Source: an uncultured Faecalibacterium sp.
Lineage (GTDB): Bacteria; Bacillota; Clostridia; Oscillospirales; Ruminococcaceae
Direction: 5' to 3'
DNA length: 59,370 bases
Assembly: GCA_934512105.1 (NCBI GenBank)
Contig: CAKSWQ010000010.1
Location: 1-59,370, forward strand
The position numbers were made by a program, and so were the translations under genes. Shown here piece after piece: positions 34,632 to 42,452 of this stretch. Positions within the stretch are counted from its first letter, which is position 1. Each line of letters begins with the position of its first letter. The notes under the pieces were generated by a model. It was given only the letters and a program-made list of their open reading frames with translations. It had not been told where the DNA came from and did not search any database.

Positions 34632-34708
34632 GTCTCCGTAGCTCAGCTGGATAGAGCGTCCGCCTCCTAAGCGGAAGGCCGTGTGTTCGAATCACATCGG
34701 GGACGCCA
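34632..34708 (+). tRNA. tRNA-Arg(CCT)
   Basis: A full 77-base cloverleaf: acceptor GTCTCCG with CGGGGAC, D arm GCTCAGCTGGATAGAGC, anticodon stem TCCGC/GCGGA with loop CTCCTAA (anticodon CCT, codon AGG), T loop GTTCGAATC and an encoded CCA. Its 3' half from the anticodon loop onward is duplicated at 36489, marking it as an integration site. Confidence 0.97.
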
Positions 34709-34770
34709 GTTTAAAAAATGCGAAGGTCATTTTTCCATGGGAAAGACGATCTTCGCATTTTTTATTTTGA
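34664..34770 (+). repeat. 107-bp direct repeat, left copy (tRNA-Arg 3' half plus terminator)
   Basis: It starts at CTCCTAAG in the anticodon loop, covers the 3' half of tRNA-Arg and its terminator, and ends TTTATTTTGA. The right copy at 36489-36595 is identical at every base. A break in the anticodon loop is typical for tyrosine-recombinase attachment sites. Confidence 0.95.
34713..34763 (+). terminator. Terminator of tRNA-Arg
   Basis: AAAAAATGCGAAG pairs with CTTCGCATTTTTT around a 25-base loop. The copy at 36538-36588 follows the LysR gene on the other strand and can serve it. Confidence 0.75.
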
Positions 34771-34783
34771 ACCTATCACCAAA

Positions 34784-34849
34784 ATTAGCCAGCTAATGCC
34801 ATTAGCAGAATTTTCGGTTCCAGCTAATAAAATCAGGCTTCCAGCTAAT
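34784..34849. repeat. CAGCTAAT repeat cluster, left
   Basis: CAGCTAAT occurs at 34790, 34821 and 34842, with inverted ATTAGC at 34784 and 34801. The longer strings TTCCAGCTAATAA and CTTCCAGCTAATGAA are both repeated exactly in the right cluster. Confidence 0.8.
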
Positions 34850-34906
34850 GAAGCCCCACAAAGCACCTTTGGGACTCTGTTTCCGGCTCTCTGCTAAAAT
34901 TGGTAG

Positions 34907-35158
34907 CCACTTCTCTGTAAATCCATGGTCACAGAGCAGTATGCACATATCTTGGATGATGATCGGCGTCTGAATGCACAGCGTTTTGATGATTTCTTCT
35001 ACCAGCACCAAGGAGCCGAACCCGAAATGCCCCATCAAACAGCGCAGCCCATCCCTGAAAACAGTGCGGTCGATGCCGACGCGGCAGCAGCACTTACCAA
35101 ATTGCTGGCTACCCCCTCTATGGCCGAACTCATAAAAAGCCTTGCAAAGAACTTATAA
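34907..35158 (+). pseudogene. C-terminal remnant of a tyrosine recombinase
   Basis: From the ATG at 34925 the peptide reads MVTEQYAHILDDDRRLNAQR, which matches the end of Tn916/ICE-type integrases, where the Tyr in this segment is the DNA nucleophile. In-frame similarity can be followed back only to about 34907, where a stop codon lies just upstream; the core-binding and RHR parts are gone. It has no ribosome site. It lies beside the left repeat, where an integrase gene is expected. Confidence 0.75.
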
Positions 35159-35173
35159 GCCCTTATACATAAG

Positions 35174-35208
35174 CAGCGGCAGCTTTCCGATTCGGAAAAC
35201 TGCCGCTG
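35174..35208 (+). terminator. Hairpin terminator after the integrase remnant
   Basis: CAGCGGCAG pairs with CTGCCGCTG, with an inner TTTCCGA/TCGGAAA stem, then TATGTTTTT. It separates the remnant from the convergent nuclease gene. Confidence 0.65.
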
Positions 35209-35241
35209 TATGTTTTTAAGAATATCTTGGCTGAATTAAGA

Positions 35242-36057
35242 TCAGGCGGGTTTCTTTGTATCCAGTGCCTTTACTTCTTCAACAGGAAGCTGAACCGACC
35301 GAGCAATTTCTTCATAGGTCATTTTTCCAACTTCTAGCAAAGATTTTGCAATTTCAATCGACTGCTCATGCTTTGTTTCTTCTCTCACTTCTTCAAATGC
35401 TCTGCACATCGTTGCCACTCCCTTCGTATCTTCTTTGAAATAACGCACCCGCTGTGCCAGAACAGGATAGTTCATGTCATCCGGGTTCGTACAGGTAAAG
35501 TCGTGCATCAGCTTTCCCAATGCGGTGTCGTCTTTGATCTGAGAGTTCACATAAATAATATGTGCTTCATCTCCGAAGGATTTTCCCATTTCCTCAATAA
35601 TGCGGTTGATATGGTAAATAGGAAGTCCGCCCCGAAGTACATCGTTCTCTGTGATAAAGATTACATAGGTTTCGTTCAGTGCGTCATACGCATCGCCCTT
35701 TCGGGTGAGATTGGCATCCAGCAGACTGCTGTTATATCTTGCCCTCTTTGCGATGGCTCCGCTGTCACTGCGCTGCACCTCGACATTGTAGGCACGGTTT
35801 TCATGATCCACTGCCAGAATGTCAAGCCGCACGGAACGCCCCTGTATATTGTTCAAGTCATGCTGCCCATGGACTTCTTTGACCTTCAAATCGTCCCGAT
35901 TCAGGATGATCCGGAGCAGGAATTCCGCACACGGCTTATCTTCAAAGACCTTGCTCATAAAGTTATCATCCATGAGCCGAAAATCACGGATACGCCGCAG
36001 ATCTTCCTCATGCTTACGCTCAAAATCAAGGTCTTTTTGCGTTTCGACTTCTGCCAT
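35242..36057 (-). CDS. Rpn-family / PD-(D/E)XK nuclease family transposase-like protein
   Basis: 271 residues. The central part has the PD-(D/E)XK core of PDDEXK_2: VRLDILAVDHENRAYNVEVQ, where Asp and the Glu-x-Gln supply the metal site. Upstream is FMSKVFEDKPCAEFLLRIIL; downstream is the charged ALNETYVIFITENDVLRGG region. The C-terminal ~45 residues (SIEIAKSLLEVGKMTYEEIA) are helical. Rpn proteins cut DNA and promote RecA-independent recombination; some act in phage defence. Its AT-rich codon use differs from neighbours and it is the only full gene in the tRNA-Arg insert. Confidence 0.85.
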   Translation of the reverse strand: MAEVETQKDLDFERKHEEDLRRIRDFRLMDDNFMSKVFEDKPCAEFLLRIILNRDDLKVKEVHGQHDLNNIQGRSVRLDILAVDHENRAYNVEVQRSDSGAIAKRARYNSSLLDANLTRKGDAYDALNETYVIFITENDVLRGGLPIYHINRIIEEMGKSFGDEAHIIYVNSQIKDDTALGKLMHDFTCTNPDDMNYPVLAQRVRYFKEDTKGVATMCRAFEEVREETKHEQSIEIAKSLLEVGKMTYEEIARSVQLPVEEVKALDTKKPA

Positions 36058-36286
36058 CGATTCACCTGCTTTCTGTTCCTTGTCTAAGGTAAGAATACCA
36101 TAAAACCGTTCTTTTTACAAGATGAAGTACTTCCCACCACATAGGTCAGAATCCTTTCATATCGTGTTCTGGCCATGTTCCTATTCCAACTGCGATTTCG
36201 ACATGGTATCATAAATCCAGAAACAGGCTTCAGCTGCTTTTTGCAACTGGTGTTCTTCTGGTGCCTATGAACAGCCACGCGCCTTC

Positions 36287-36357
36287 CAGCTAATGAAAGG
36301 TGAGCGTTGTACAATAGAGCGGTCACTTTTCATTAGCTCAGCTAATTTCCAGCTAAT
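36287..36357. repeat. CAGCTAAT repeat cluster, right
   Basis: CAGCTAAT occurs at 36287, 36339 and 36350, with inverted ATTAGCT at 36332. The order and longer context (CTTCCAGCTAATGAA at 36284, TTCCAGCTAATAA at 36347) mirror the left cluster in the same orientation. Confidence 0.8.
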
Positions 36358-36488
36358 AAGCATCTGTTTACACAGATTAAAAAAGGTTCGATTCTATTTA
36401 CATACGTTGACATCGCAACAAAAAATTCGTTGATATAGAGTAGAATATATTACCCTATTTTGCAATAGGTTTACAGATGCACGGGCTA

Positions 36489-36595
36489 CTCCTAAGCGGA
36501 AGGCCGTGTGTTCGAATCACATCGGGGACGCCAGTTTAAAAAATGCGAAGGTCATTTTTCCATGGGAAAGACGATCTTCGCATTTTTTATTTTGA
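36489..36595 (+). repeat. 107-bp direct repeat, right copy
   Basis: An exact copy of 34664-34770. It lacks the 5' half of the tRNA, so it is not a functional tRNA gene. Upstream of CTCCTAAG the two copies diverge at once (C versus A), which sets the left border of the repeat. Confidence 0.95.
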
Positions 36596-36644
36596 GGCGA
36601 ACATGTATTTTTTCATCGCCTGCTGCCCACCACGGGCACTTTTT

Positions 36645-37526
36645 TCAGAACTTCAACCTTTCCTGCAAAAAGCGGCACAGCAGCTCCGCACAGGCATTAT
36701 GCTGCTTTTTAGGGCGGAGAAATCCGGCACAAATAGGCGGCAGACCGTCTAACACCACATCCCGGACATTGGACATCTGGTTGCTGGAAGATTTCTCGAA
36801 ACGGTTCAGAGAAACACAATTCTGCTCCTGTGTGCGGTAAAGTACTTGATAAAATTGCTCGACCAGCTCCAGCTGCGGGTGCGCGCCGCTTTCCTGCAGC
36901 GCCCGCCACAGCGGCGCAAGGGCATCCGGGGCAAAGCCAGGCACCAGCAGGGTCTGCCCATCCAGCTCTGCCGGAGAAACATGCGTCCGCTCCCAGAGTG
37001 CGTTGCTGCGGGAGACCATAACGGCGGTGGTATGCTGAGATAAAGCGGTACGCGCAAGCCCGGCAGCACAGCCGCCTAAATCCATCACCAGCCCGGCATC
37101 CAGCGCACCGTTTTGCAGCTGCGCCGGGACTTCATCGTTGGTCAGGGAAACAAGCTCCAGCGGGATGCCGGGGTACTGCTGCCGGAACGCTTCCAAAACC
37201 TCTCCCAGATTGGGCAGATAGTCCGGCACCAGAGCTACGCTGATGCCCAGCCGTAGCGGAGCAGACCGGATGTCCTGATAGGCTTGCTCACACAGGGCAT
37301 CGAACTGCTGCACCACCGGCGCAGCCTGTGCCCGGAACCGCTCGCCTTTTTCAGTAAGAGCCAGATGATTGCGGGTGTTGACGAACAGCTTGCCGCAAAG
37401 TTCTTCCTCCAGTGCGGCAATGCTCAGCCGCAAAGCCTGCCGGGACAGGTACATCCGCCCGGCGGTGTGGGTGTAATTCAAATCTTCGCACAGCGCCAGA
37501 AAATAGCGCAGCTGCTGGATGGTCAT
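36645..37526 (-). CDS. LysR-family transcriptional regulator
   Basis: 293 residues. The N-terminal winged helix reads MTIQQLRYFLALCEDLNYTH then GRMYLSRQALRLSIAALEEE, the LysR DNA-binding signature. A two-lobed sensor domain (about 90-290) follows. It is divergent from a Tat-like lipoprotein flavin reductase at 37681, the usual layout for regulator and target, and probably responds to that enzyme's substrate. The 154-base gap should hold both promoters. The right repeat terminator lies 50 bases past its stop. Confidence 0.92.
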   Translation of the reverse strand: MTIQQLRYFLALCEDLNYTHTAGRMYLSRQALRLSIAALEEELCGKLFVNTRNHLALTEKGERFRAQAAPVVQQFDALCEQAYQDIRSAPLRLGISVALVPDYLPNLGEVLEAFRQQYPGIPLELVSLTNDEVPAQLQNGALDAGLVMDLGGCAAGLARTALSQHTTAVMVSRSNALWERTHVSPAELDGQTLLVPGFAPDALAPLWRALQESGAHPQLELVEQFYQVLYRTQEQNCVSLNRFEKSSSNQMSNVRDVVLDGLPPICAGFLRPKKQHNACAELLCRFLQERLKF

Positions 37527-37680
37527 GGTGTGCTCCTTTTTGCAAAACGCAAGTTTTACTTGATACTTATAGGGATATTATAACTCCTTTTTCTTTTCCT
37601 GTAAATGTGATAATTTTAACAAGAACGACATGGAAGATTTGTCGATACGAAGGATAAAGCAAGAAAAGGAAGGAATTATT

Positions 37681-39666
37681 ATGGAAAAGATCTCCCGCAA
37701 AGGATTTCTGAAGATCGCAGCCGCTGCTGCCATGAGCGGCGTGACCGCTGCCGGTCTGGCTGCCTGCAATGCAGCCAGCAGCGCCTCCGGCGCTTCCAGC
37801 GCAGCCGGCATCTACACTCCCGGCACCTACACCGCTACTGCCAAGGGCATGAGCGAGATCACCGCCACCGTCACCTTTGACGCCAACACCATCACCAAGG
37901 TGGAGCTGGATCTCTCCGGCGAGACCGAGAGCATCGGCGGTGCTGCCAAGGACAAGCTGATCGAGCAGATCATGAACGCCCAGACCAGTCAGATCGACGG
38001 CGTGACCGGTGCCACCGTCACCAGCAAGGCCGTGCAGAACGCTGTGGCAGACTGCATCCAGCAGGCCAGCGGTGGTGCCATTAACCCTGCACAGCAGTCC
38101 ACCGAGGAGGCTTCCTCCTCCGCCGACTGGCTGGGTGAGGCACCGGAGATCGCCGAGAGCGATATTAAGCAGACTGTGGACTGCGATGTTCTGGTGGTGG
38201 GTGCCGGTTCTTCCGGTACCTTTGCGGCTGCTGCTGCCGCCGAGGCTGGTGCCAAGACCATCCTCATCGAGAAGTTTGGTCACGATATGGCCAGCGGCAT
38301 CCGGGATACGCTGGCAGCCTGCGGCTCCAAGCAGCAGCAGGAGGACGGCGATGACGTGAGCAAGAAGGACGCCGTGCGCTACCTGTGCAACTGGAGTCAG
38401 GGCTACACCCGCCGCAGTCTGGCACAGGTCTGGGCTGATAAGAGCGGCGAGACCATGGACTGGTTCACGGATGTTCTAGCCGAAAGCGGCATCGACTTCC
38501 GCCACGAGATCGACGAAAAGCACGAGGGCGACAATTACGAGGTTCTGGATGTGGGCCACAGCACCCAGTATGGCGAGGAATACAGCGAGCAGCTGACCAT
38601 GGATGCCGTGCTCAAGCACGCCGAGGCCGATGGTCTGGAGGTGCAGTACGAGATCACCATGGTCAAGCTGGAAAAGGACGGCGACCGTGTGACCGGCCTC
38701 ATCGCCAAGAATGCCAGCGATGAGTATGTGCGCTACAACGCCTCCAAGGGCGTCATCCTTGCCTGCGGCGGCTACAGCGGAAACGACGCCATGATGAACG
38801 CCTTGCAGCCCCAGAGCGTGGAGCAGACCTGCATCAACTACTCCAAGCCCGGCGCAAAGGGTGACGGAATCAAGGCGTGCCTGTGGGCTGGTGCCATCAT
38901 GGATACCACCCACACCTCCATGATCTTCGACCGCGGTGCCATCAAGCCGGACCAGACCGGCGAGTACGGCAAGGCCAGCGATGGTGCGCTGTTCTGGATG
39001 GGCAGCCAGCCGTTCCTGAAGGTGAACCTGAACGGTGAGCGTTTCATGAACGAGTATATGCCCTACGATCTGGTGCTGCACGCTGCCGCCAGCCAGCCCT
39101 ACCACACCTACTGCACCGTGTGGGACAGCAAGTATGCCGAGGACTGCGAAAAGTTTGCTACCCACGGCTGCAGCCGTCTGTACCCCCATGTCAACGGTAC
39201 AAACCCGGTGTTCCCCATGGGCTATGTGCAGGCTATGAACGCCGACCTGCAGGATCAGGGCTACATTGTGGAGGCCGACACCATCGAGGAGCTGGCCGAC
39301 AAGCTGGGTCTGCCGAAGGAGACCTTTACCGCTACGGTGGACCATTACAATGAGCTGGCCGCCAAGGGCGAGGATGAGGACTTCGGCAAGGAGAGCTACC
39401 GCCTCTCCACCCTGAGCGAGGCACCCTTCTACGGTGTCCGTCAGGCCGGTGGCTACCTGATCTGCACAATGGACGGCATCCAGATCGATGACAATATGCA
39501 CGCCATCAATCATGACTTCAAGGCCATTCCCGGTCTGTATGTCATCGGTGACATGAGCGGCAACTACTTCTCTGGCAGCTATCCCTGCCTGATGGCAGGT
39601 GCCGCCGCAGGCCGCAGCGCCACCTTTGGCCGCCTTGCCGGTCAGAACGCTGCCGCAGGTATCTGA
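37681..39666 (+). CDS. Exported FMN/FAD flavoprotein reductase (fumarate-reductase-like)
   Basis: 661 residues. The signal peptide has SRKGFLK and the lipobox LAAC, so Cys29 is the probable anchor. An FMN-binding domain (about 44-130) carries the flavinylation motif DGVTGATVT, with Thr112 the likely site of covalent FMN added by ApbE. The FAD domain starts DVLVVGAGSSGTFAAAAA (170-187) and ends GDMSGNYFSGSYPCLMAGAA. No haem motif is present. Relatives reduce fumarate, urocanate, cinnamates and similar acceptors at the cell surface. The substrate is unknown; the divergent LysR suggests induction by it. No apbE is nearby. Confidence 0.88.
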   Translation: MEKISRKGFLKIAAAAAMSGVTAAGLAACNAASSASGASSAAGIYTPGTYTATAKGMSEITATVTFDANTITKVELDLSGETESIGGAAKDKLIEQIMNAQTSQIDGVTGATVTSKAVQNAVADCIQQASGGAINPAQQSTEEASSSADWLGEAPEIAESDIKQTVDCDVLVVGAGSSGTFAAAAAAEAGAKTILIEKFGHDMASGIRDTLAACGSKQQQEDGDDVSKKDAVRYLCNWSQGYTRRSLAQVWADKSGETMDWFTDVLAESGIDFRHEIDEKHEGDNYEVLDVGHSTQYGEEYSEQLTMDAVLKHAEADGLEVQYEITMVKLEKDGDRVTGLIAKNASDEYVRYNASKGVILACGGYSGNDAMMNALQPQSVEQTCINYSKPGAKGDGIKACLWAGAIMDTTHTSMIFDRGAIKPDQTGEYGKASDGALFWMGSQPFLKVNLNGERFMNEYMPYDLVLHAAASQPYHTYCTVWDSKYAEDCEKFATHGCSRLYPHVNGTNPVFPMGYVQAMNADLQDQGYIVEADTIEELADKLGLPKETFTATVDHYNELAAKGEDEDFGKESYRLSTLSEAPFYGVRQAGGYLICTMDGIQIDDNMHAINHDFKAIPGLYVIGDMSGNYFSGSYPCLMAGAAAGRSATFGRLAGQNAAAGI

Positions 39667-39707
39667 TTAAAACGTTTTCCTTCTCTTCCCTTCTATATAT
39701 CTGCACC

Positions 39708-39745
39708 AGAAAAGCCGCTCCGGGTCTAGCCGGGGCGGCTTTTCT
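39708..39745 (+). terminator. Intrinsic terminator after the flavoprotein gene
   Basis: AGAAAAGCCGCTCCGG pairs with CCGGGGCGGCTTTTCT around 6 bases. It lies between convergent genes and may serve both strands. Confidence 0.8.
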
Positions 39746-39790
39746 GATGGCATTGAAAAAAGAACCGTATTCTCAGGCGTGAAAAAACGC

Positions 39791-40543
39791 TCACTGCCCT
39801 TCTTTTCCGTTCGGGTGCTCGTCCTTTTCTAAAACAAGATCCATGAGGTATTCAAAGGTGATGAGGACGCGCGCATAGAAATAGTTGGCGGTAAGGTTGC
39901 GGTCGTCCAACATCTTGTCGTCCAGCAGCACAAAGGCGGGGTCTGCACAGCGGGCGATGGGAGAATTGTCGGCACCCACAAAGGCAATGATGCTCCGGTG
40001 CTGTGCAAAGGAGTCCTGCACCGGCTTCAGGATGGTATCGGTCTTTCCGCTTTTGCTGATGGCAATGACCAGCCCGGCGTTCAATGCGCCGCTTTCGTAG
40101 ACTTCGTAGCTGTTGGAGCCGATGGCGCAGTAGCCCAGAACCAGCAGCTTCCGTACCAGAAATTCCTGCAAAGGGGCACAGAAGCCGGTGCCGGTCACAA
40201 GGATGGGCTTTTGCCGGTTTTCGTGGAGCAGCTCCACAAAGCGGTGCATCTTTTCCTCGGGGATGTCCCCAATAAAGGCGGTGATGTCGGAGGCATGGTT
40301 TTTGTTGTCGATCTCGTTCTGGATCAGAAAACCGATGCGATAGATCATATCGGTGTAGCCGGTATAACCCATCTTTTTGCTCAGCCGGATCACCGCAGCC
40401 GGGGAGGTGTAGTTTTGTGCTGCAAACTCCCGCACGCTGCACTGACCGCCGTTTTTGGCAGTTTCCAGCACCGCCTGCAAAAGCTGCTGCTCGTTGGCAT
40501 TCAGATGGTACTGATCTGCCAGTTTGTAAAGGTCACGTTTCAT
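39791..40543 (-). CDS. RpiR/MurR-family transcriptional regulator
   Basis: 250 residues from the ATG at 40543, which has GGAG 6 bases upstream; the longer frame to 40606 has no ribosome site. Residues about 1-77 form the HTH_6 domain (SVREFAAQNYTSPAAVIRLS). Residues about 100-230 form a SIS sugar-phosphate isomerase-like sensor (ILVTGTGFCAPLQEFL, GLVIAISKSGKTDTILKP). It is divergent from an alpha-glucoside PTS operon and probably controls it in response to a sugar phosphate. A perfect palindrome lies in the shared upstream region. Confidence 0.93.
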   Translation of the reverse strand: MKRDLYKLADQYHLNANEQQLLQAVLETAKNGGQCSVREFAAQNYTSPAAVIRLSKKMGYTGYTDMIYRIGFLIQNEIDNKNHASDITAFIGDIPEEKMHRFVELLHENRQKPILVTGTGFCAPLQEFLVRKLLVLGYCAIGSNSYEVYESGALNAGLVIAISKSGKTDTILKPVQDSFAQHRSIIAFVGADNSPIARCADPAFVLLDDKMLDDRNLTANYFYARVLITFEYLMDLVLEKDEHPNGKEGQ

Positions 40544-40646
40544 ATTTTGCTCCAATTTCCGAATCAAAGAATGCCTTTCTTTTTCGAAGTATACGCTGAA
40601 TCGCATGTTTTGTCAATATACATTTCGATGTATCCAACATAAAAGT

Positions 40647-40658
40647 GAAACATGTTTC
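40647..40658. promoter_or_regulatory. Palindrome GAAACATGTTTC, candidate RpiR operator
   Basis: A perfect 12-base palindrome inside GTGAAACATGTTTCGGC lies between the divergent rpiR and PTS genes. Related CGAAAC strings occur at about 40733 and 40755. A GAAA/TTTC dyad fits RpiR-type sites. Assignment rests on position. Confidence 0.5.
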
Positions 40659-40717
40659 GGCTTTTGAGAACAAGTTCAAAAACAGTCCAAATCGGTAGAT
40701 TTTTTTGTGCAGAGTGA

Positions 40718-40723
40718 TATAAT
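40718..40723 (+). promoter_or_regulatory. -10 element of the PTS operon
   Basis: TATAAT lies 82 bases before the PTS start. No good -35 is at the normal distance, which fits an activated or tightly regulated promoter. Confidence 0.5.
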
Positions 40724-40804
40724 CAAGCCATCGAAACGGAAAGGTGCACCCCCGAAACGAAGAGAATTTGAAAAGAGAGATCATGGAACGTTAGGAGAAC
40801 ACCA

Positions 40805-42400
40805 ATGAAACAAAAAGTTATGGATGCTATGCAGAGCTTCTCCAAAGCTCTGATGGGCCCCGTTCTGTTCCTGCCCATTGCGGGTATGCTGCAGGCGATT
40901 TCTTCGGTGATGAGCAACACAGCACTGGTGACAGAGGGCGGTGTTGTCTGGACCCTCGGCAAATTCATCAATGGCGGCGTTGGCGCAGTCATTGGCAATC
41001 TGGGAATCCTGTTCTGCGTGGGCATTGCAATGAGCCTTGCCAAAAAGCGCAAGGCAGACGCGGCATTTCTGGCACTGGTCAGCTATCTGGTCTGGCTGGC
41101 AGCAAATGCCCGCTGGCTGGATGTGGCAGGGTTGACCATCGCCGGTGATACGGCAGGCGCTTTGTACGGCACCGGTCAGACCATCTGCCTCGGCTACCAC
41201 GTTACCGACATGGGCGTATTTCTGGGCATGATCCTTGGCGTGGTGGTGGCACTGGTCCACAACCGCTTCATCGACACCGAGTTTGAAGGTGCCATGGCGA
41301 TGTACGGCAACAGCAAGTTCGTCTTTGTGGTGCTGCTGCCCATCGTTCTGGTCATGGCAGTGGTTGCCAGCTACGTCTGGCCTGTGGCTGCGGCGGGCAT
41401 CAACGCCCTGACCGGTGTCATGGCAAGTGCAGGCGCATTCGGCGTGTTCCTGTACGGCTTCCTGAACCGCGTGCTGATCCCCACGGGTCTGCATCATCTG
41501 GTCTGGTCGCCCTTCCTCTACTCTGCACTGGGCGACAGCATGATCATCGGCGGCGAGCAGATCGTCGGCGCAAAGCCTGTGTTCCTTGCCCTGCTCAGTG
41601 ACCCCAGCGTTGCAATGATGCGGGATTCCGCACGTTTTCTGACCTACGGTCTGATGAAGACCTTCGGCGTGATCGGCGTGGCAATGGCCTTTATCTCCAC
41701 TGCAAAGAAGGAGAAGAAGGCTGCCACCAAGGCACAGATCATCCCGGCAACCCTTACCGCCTGTCTGGTAGGCGTGACCGAGCCGCTGGAGTTCACCTTC
41801 CTGTTTGCAGCCCCTGCGCTGTGGCTGGTGTACTCGGTTCTGGACGGTCTGTTCCAGATGATCGTTTACCTTGTGGGTATCCGGGTCTGCGCCACCAACG
41901 GCATCATCGATTTTCTGGTGCTGAACCTGCCCGCAGGCATCGGCCGCACCCACTGGCCGCTGTATGTGGTGGTGGGTCTGGTGGAGATCGTGGTGATGTA
42001 CCTCGTTTTCCGCTTCCTCATCGTGAAGATGAACCTCAAGACCCCCGGCCGTGAGGACGGCGAGGAAGTTACCGACCTTGCCGCAAACGCTGCTGCCGTC
42101 AAGCAGCAGATCCGCAGCGGCGCAGCCGAAAAGACTGCCGCCAACGCAGACGATGCACAGACCGCAGCCCGGATCGTGGAAGGACTGGGCGGTGCAGAGA
42201 ACATCCTGAACACCGACAACTGCATGACCCGTCTGCGGGTGCAGGTCAAGGATGCCGCTCTGGTCAAGGACAAGGAGTGGTTCAAGCCCACCGGCTCCGC
42301 AGGTCTTGTGGTAAAGGGCAACAACATCCAGATCATTTATGGCCCCAAAGTGGGAAAGATGCGTGCCATCGTGGACAGCCACCTTGGCCGCGCAGAATAA
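40805..42400 (+). CDS. PTS alpha-glucoside transporter EIICB
   Basis: 531 residues. The IIC domain (about 1-390) carries FSKALMGPVLFLPIAGMLQA, GLHHLVWSPFLYSALGDS and GVTEPLEFTFLFAAP, the glucose/maltose-superfamily hallmarks. The IIB domain (about 440-531) has the phosphocysteine in NTDNCMTRLRVQV (Cys473) and IIYGPKV. No IIA domain is present, so it must borrow an EIIA from another system. Followed by a 6-phospho-alpha-glucosidase gene, it most likely imports maltose or other alpha-glucosides as 6-phosphates. Confidence 0.92.
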   Translation: MKQKVMDAMQSFSKALMGPVLFLPIAGMLQAISSVMSNTALVTEGGVVWTLGKFINGGVGAVIGNLGILFCVGIAMSLAKKRKADAAFLALVSYLVWLAANARWLDVAGLTIAGDTAGALYGTGQTICLGYHVTDMGVFLGMILGVVVALVHNRFIDTEFEGAMAMYGNSKFVFVVLLPIVLVMAVVASYVWPVAAAGINALTGVMASAGAFGVFLYGFLNRVLIPTGLHHLVWSPFLYSALGDSMIIGGEQIVGAKPVFLALLSDPSVAMMRDSARFLTYGLMKTFGVIGVAMAFISTAKKEKKAATKAQIIPATLTACLVGVTEPLEFTFLFAAPALWLVYSVLDGLFQMIVYLVGIRVCATNGIIDFLVLNLPAGIGRTHWPLYVVVGLVEIVVMYLVFRFLIVKMNLKTPGREDGEEVTDLAANAAAVKQQIRSGAAEKTAANADDAQTAARIVEGLGGAENILNTDNCMTRLRVQVKDAALVKDKEWFKPTGSAGLVVKGNNIQIIYGPKVGKMRAIVDSHLGRAE

Positions 42401-42452
42401 GATATCCGCTTTTATTCATCATACAAAAACATTATAACAGGAGGTTTCCCTT

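Larger units (their letters stand above)
34664..36595. mobile_element. Decayed integrative mini-element at tRNA-Arg
   Basis: About 1.8 kb of lower-GC DNA lies between perfect 107-bp repeats of the tRNA-Arg 3' half. It contains an integrase tail, an Rpn-like nuclease gene, and CAGCTAAT repeat clusters near both ends. No complete integrase remains, so it is either a remnant or depends on another element to move. The region 36058-36488 has no gene: it holds the right repeat cluster and AT-rich sequence. Confidence 0.8.

Noticed and set aside
36084..36326. 80-codon minus-strand frame in the tRNA-Arg element
   Set aside because: No ribosome site, no recognisable motif, and it overlaps the right CAGCTAAT cluster.
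34784..36357. CRISPR array
   Set aside because: The CAGCTAAT repeats are short, unevenly spaced and in two clusters around a gene; there are no regular spacers and no cas genes.
36489..36535. Second tRNA-Arg gene
   Set aside because: Only the 3' half from the anticodon loop is present; no acceptor or D arm precedes it, so it is a repeat fragment.
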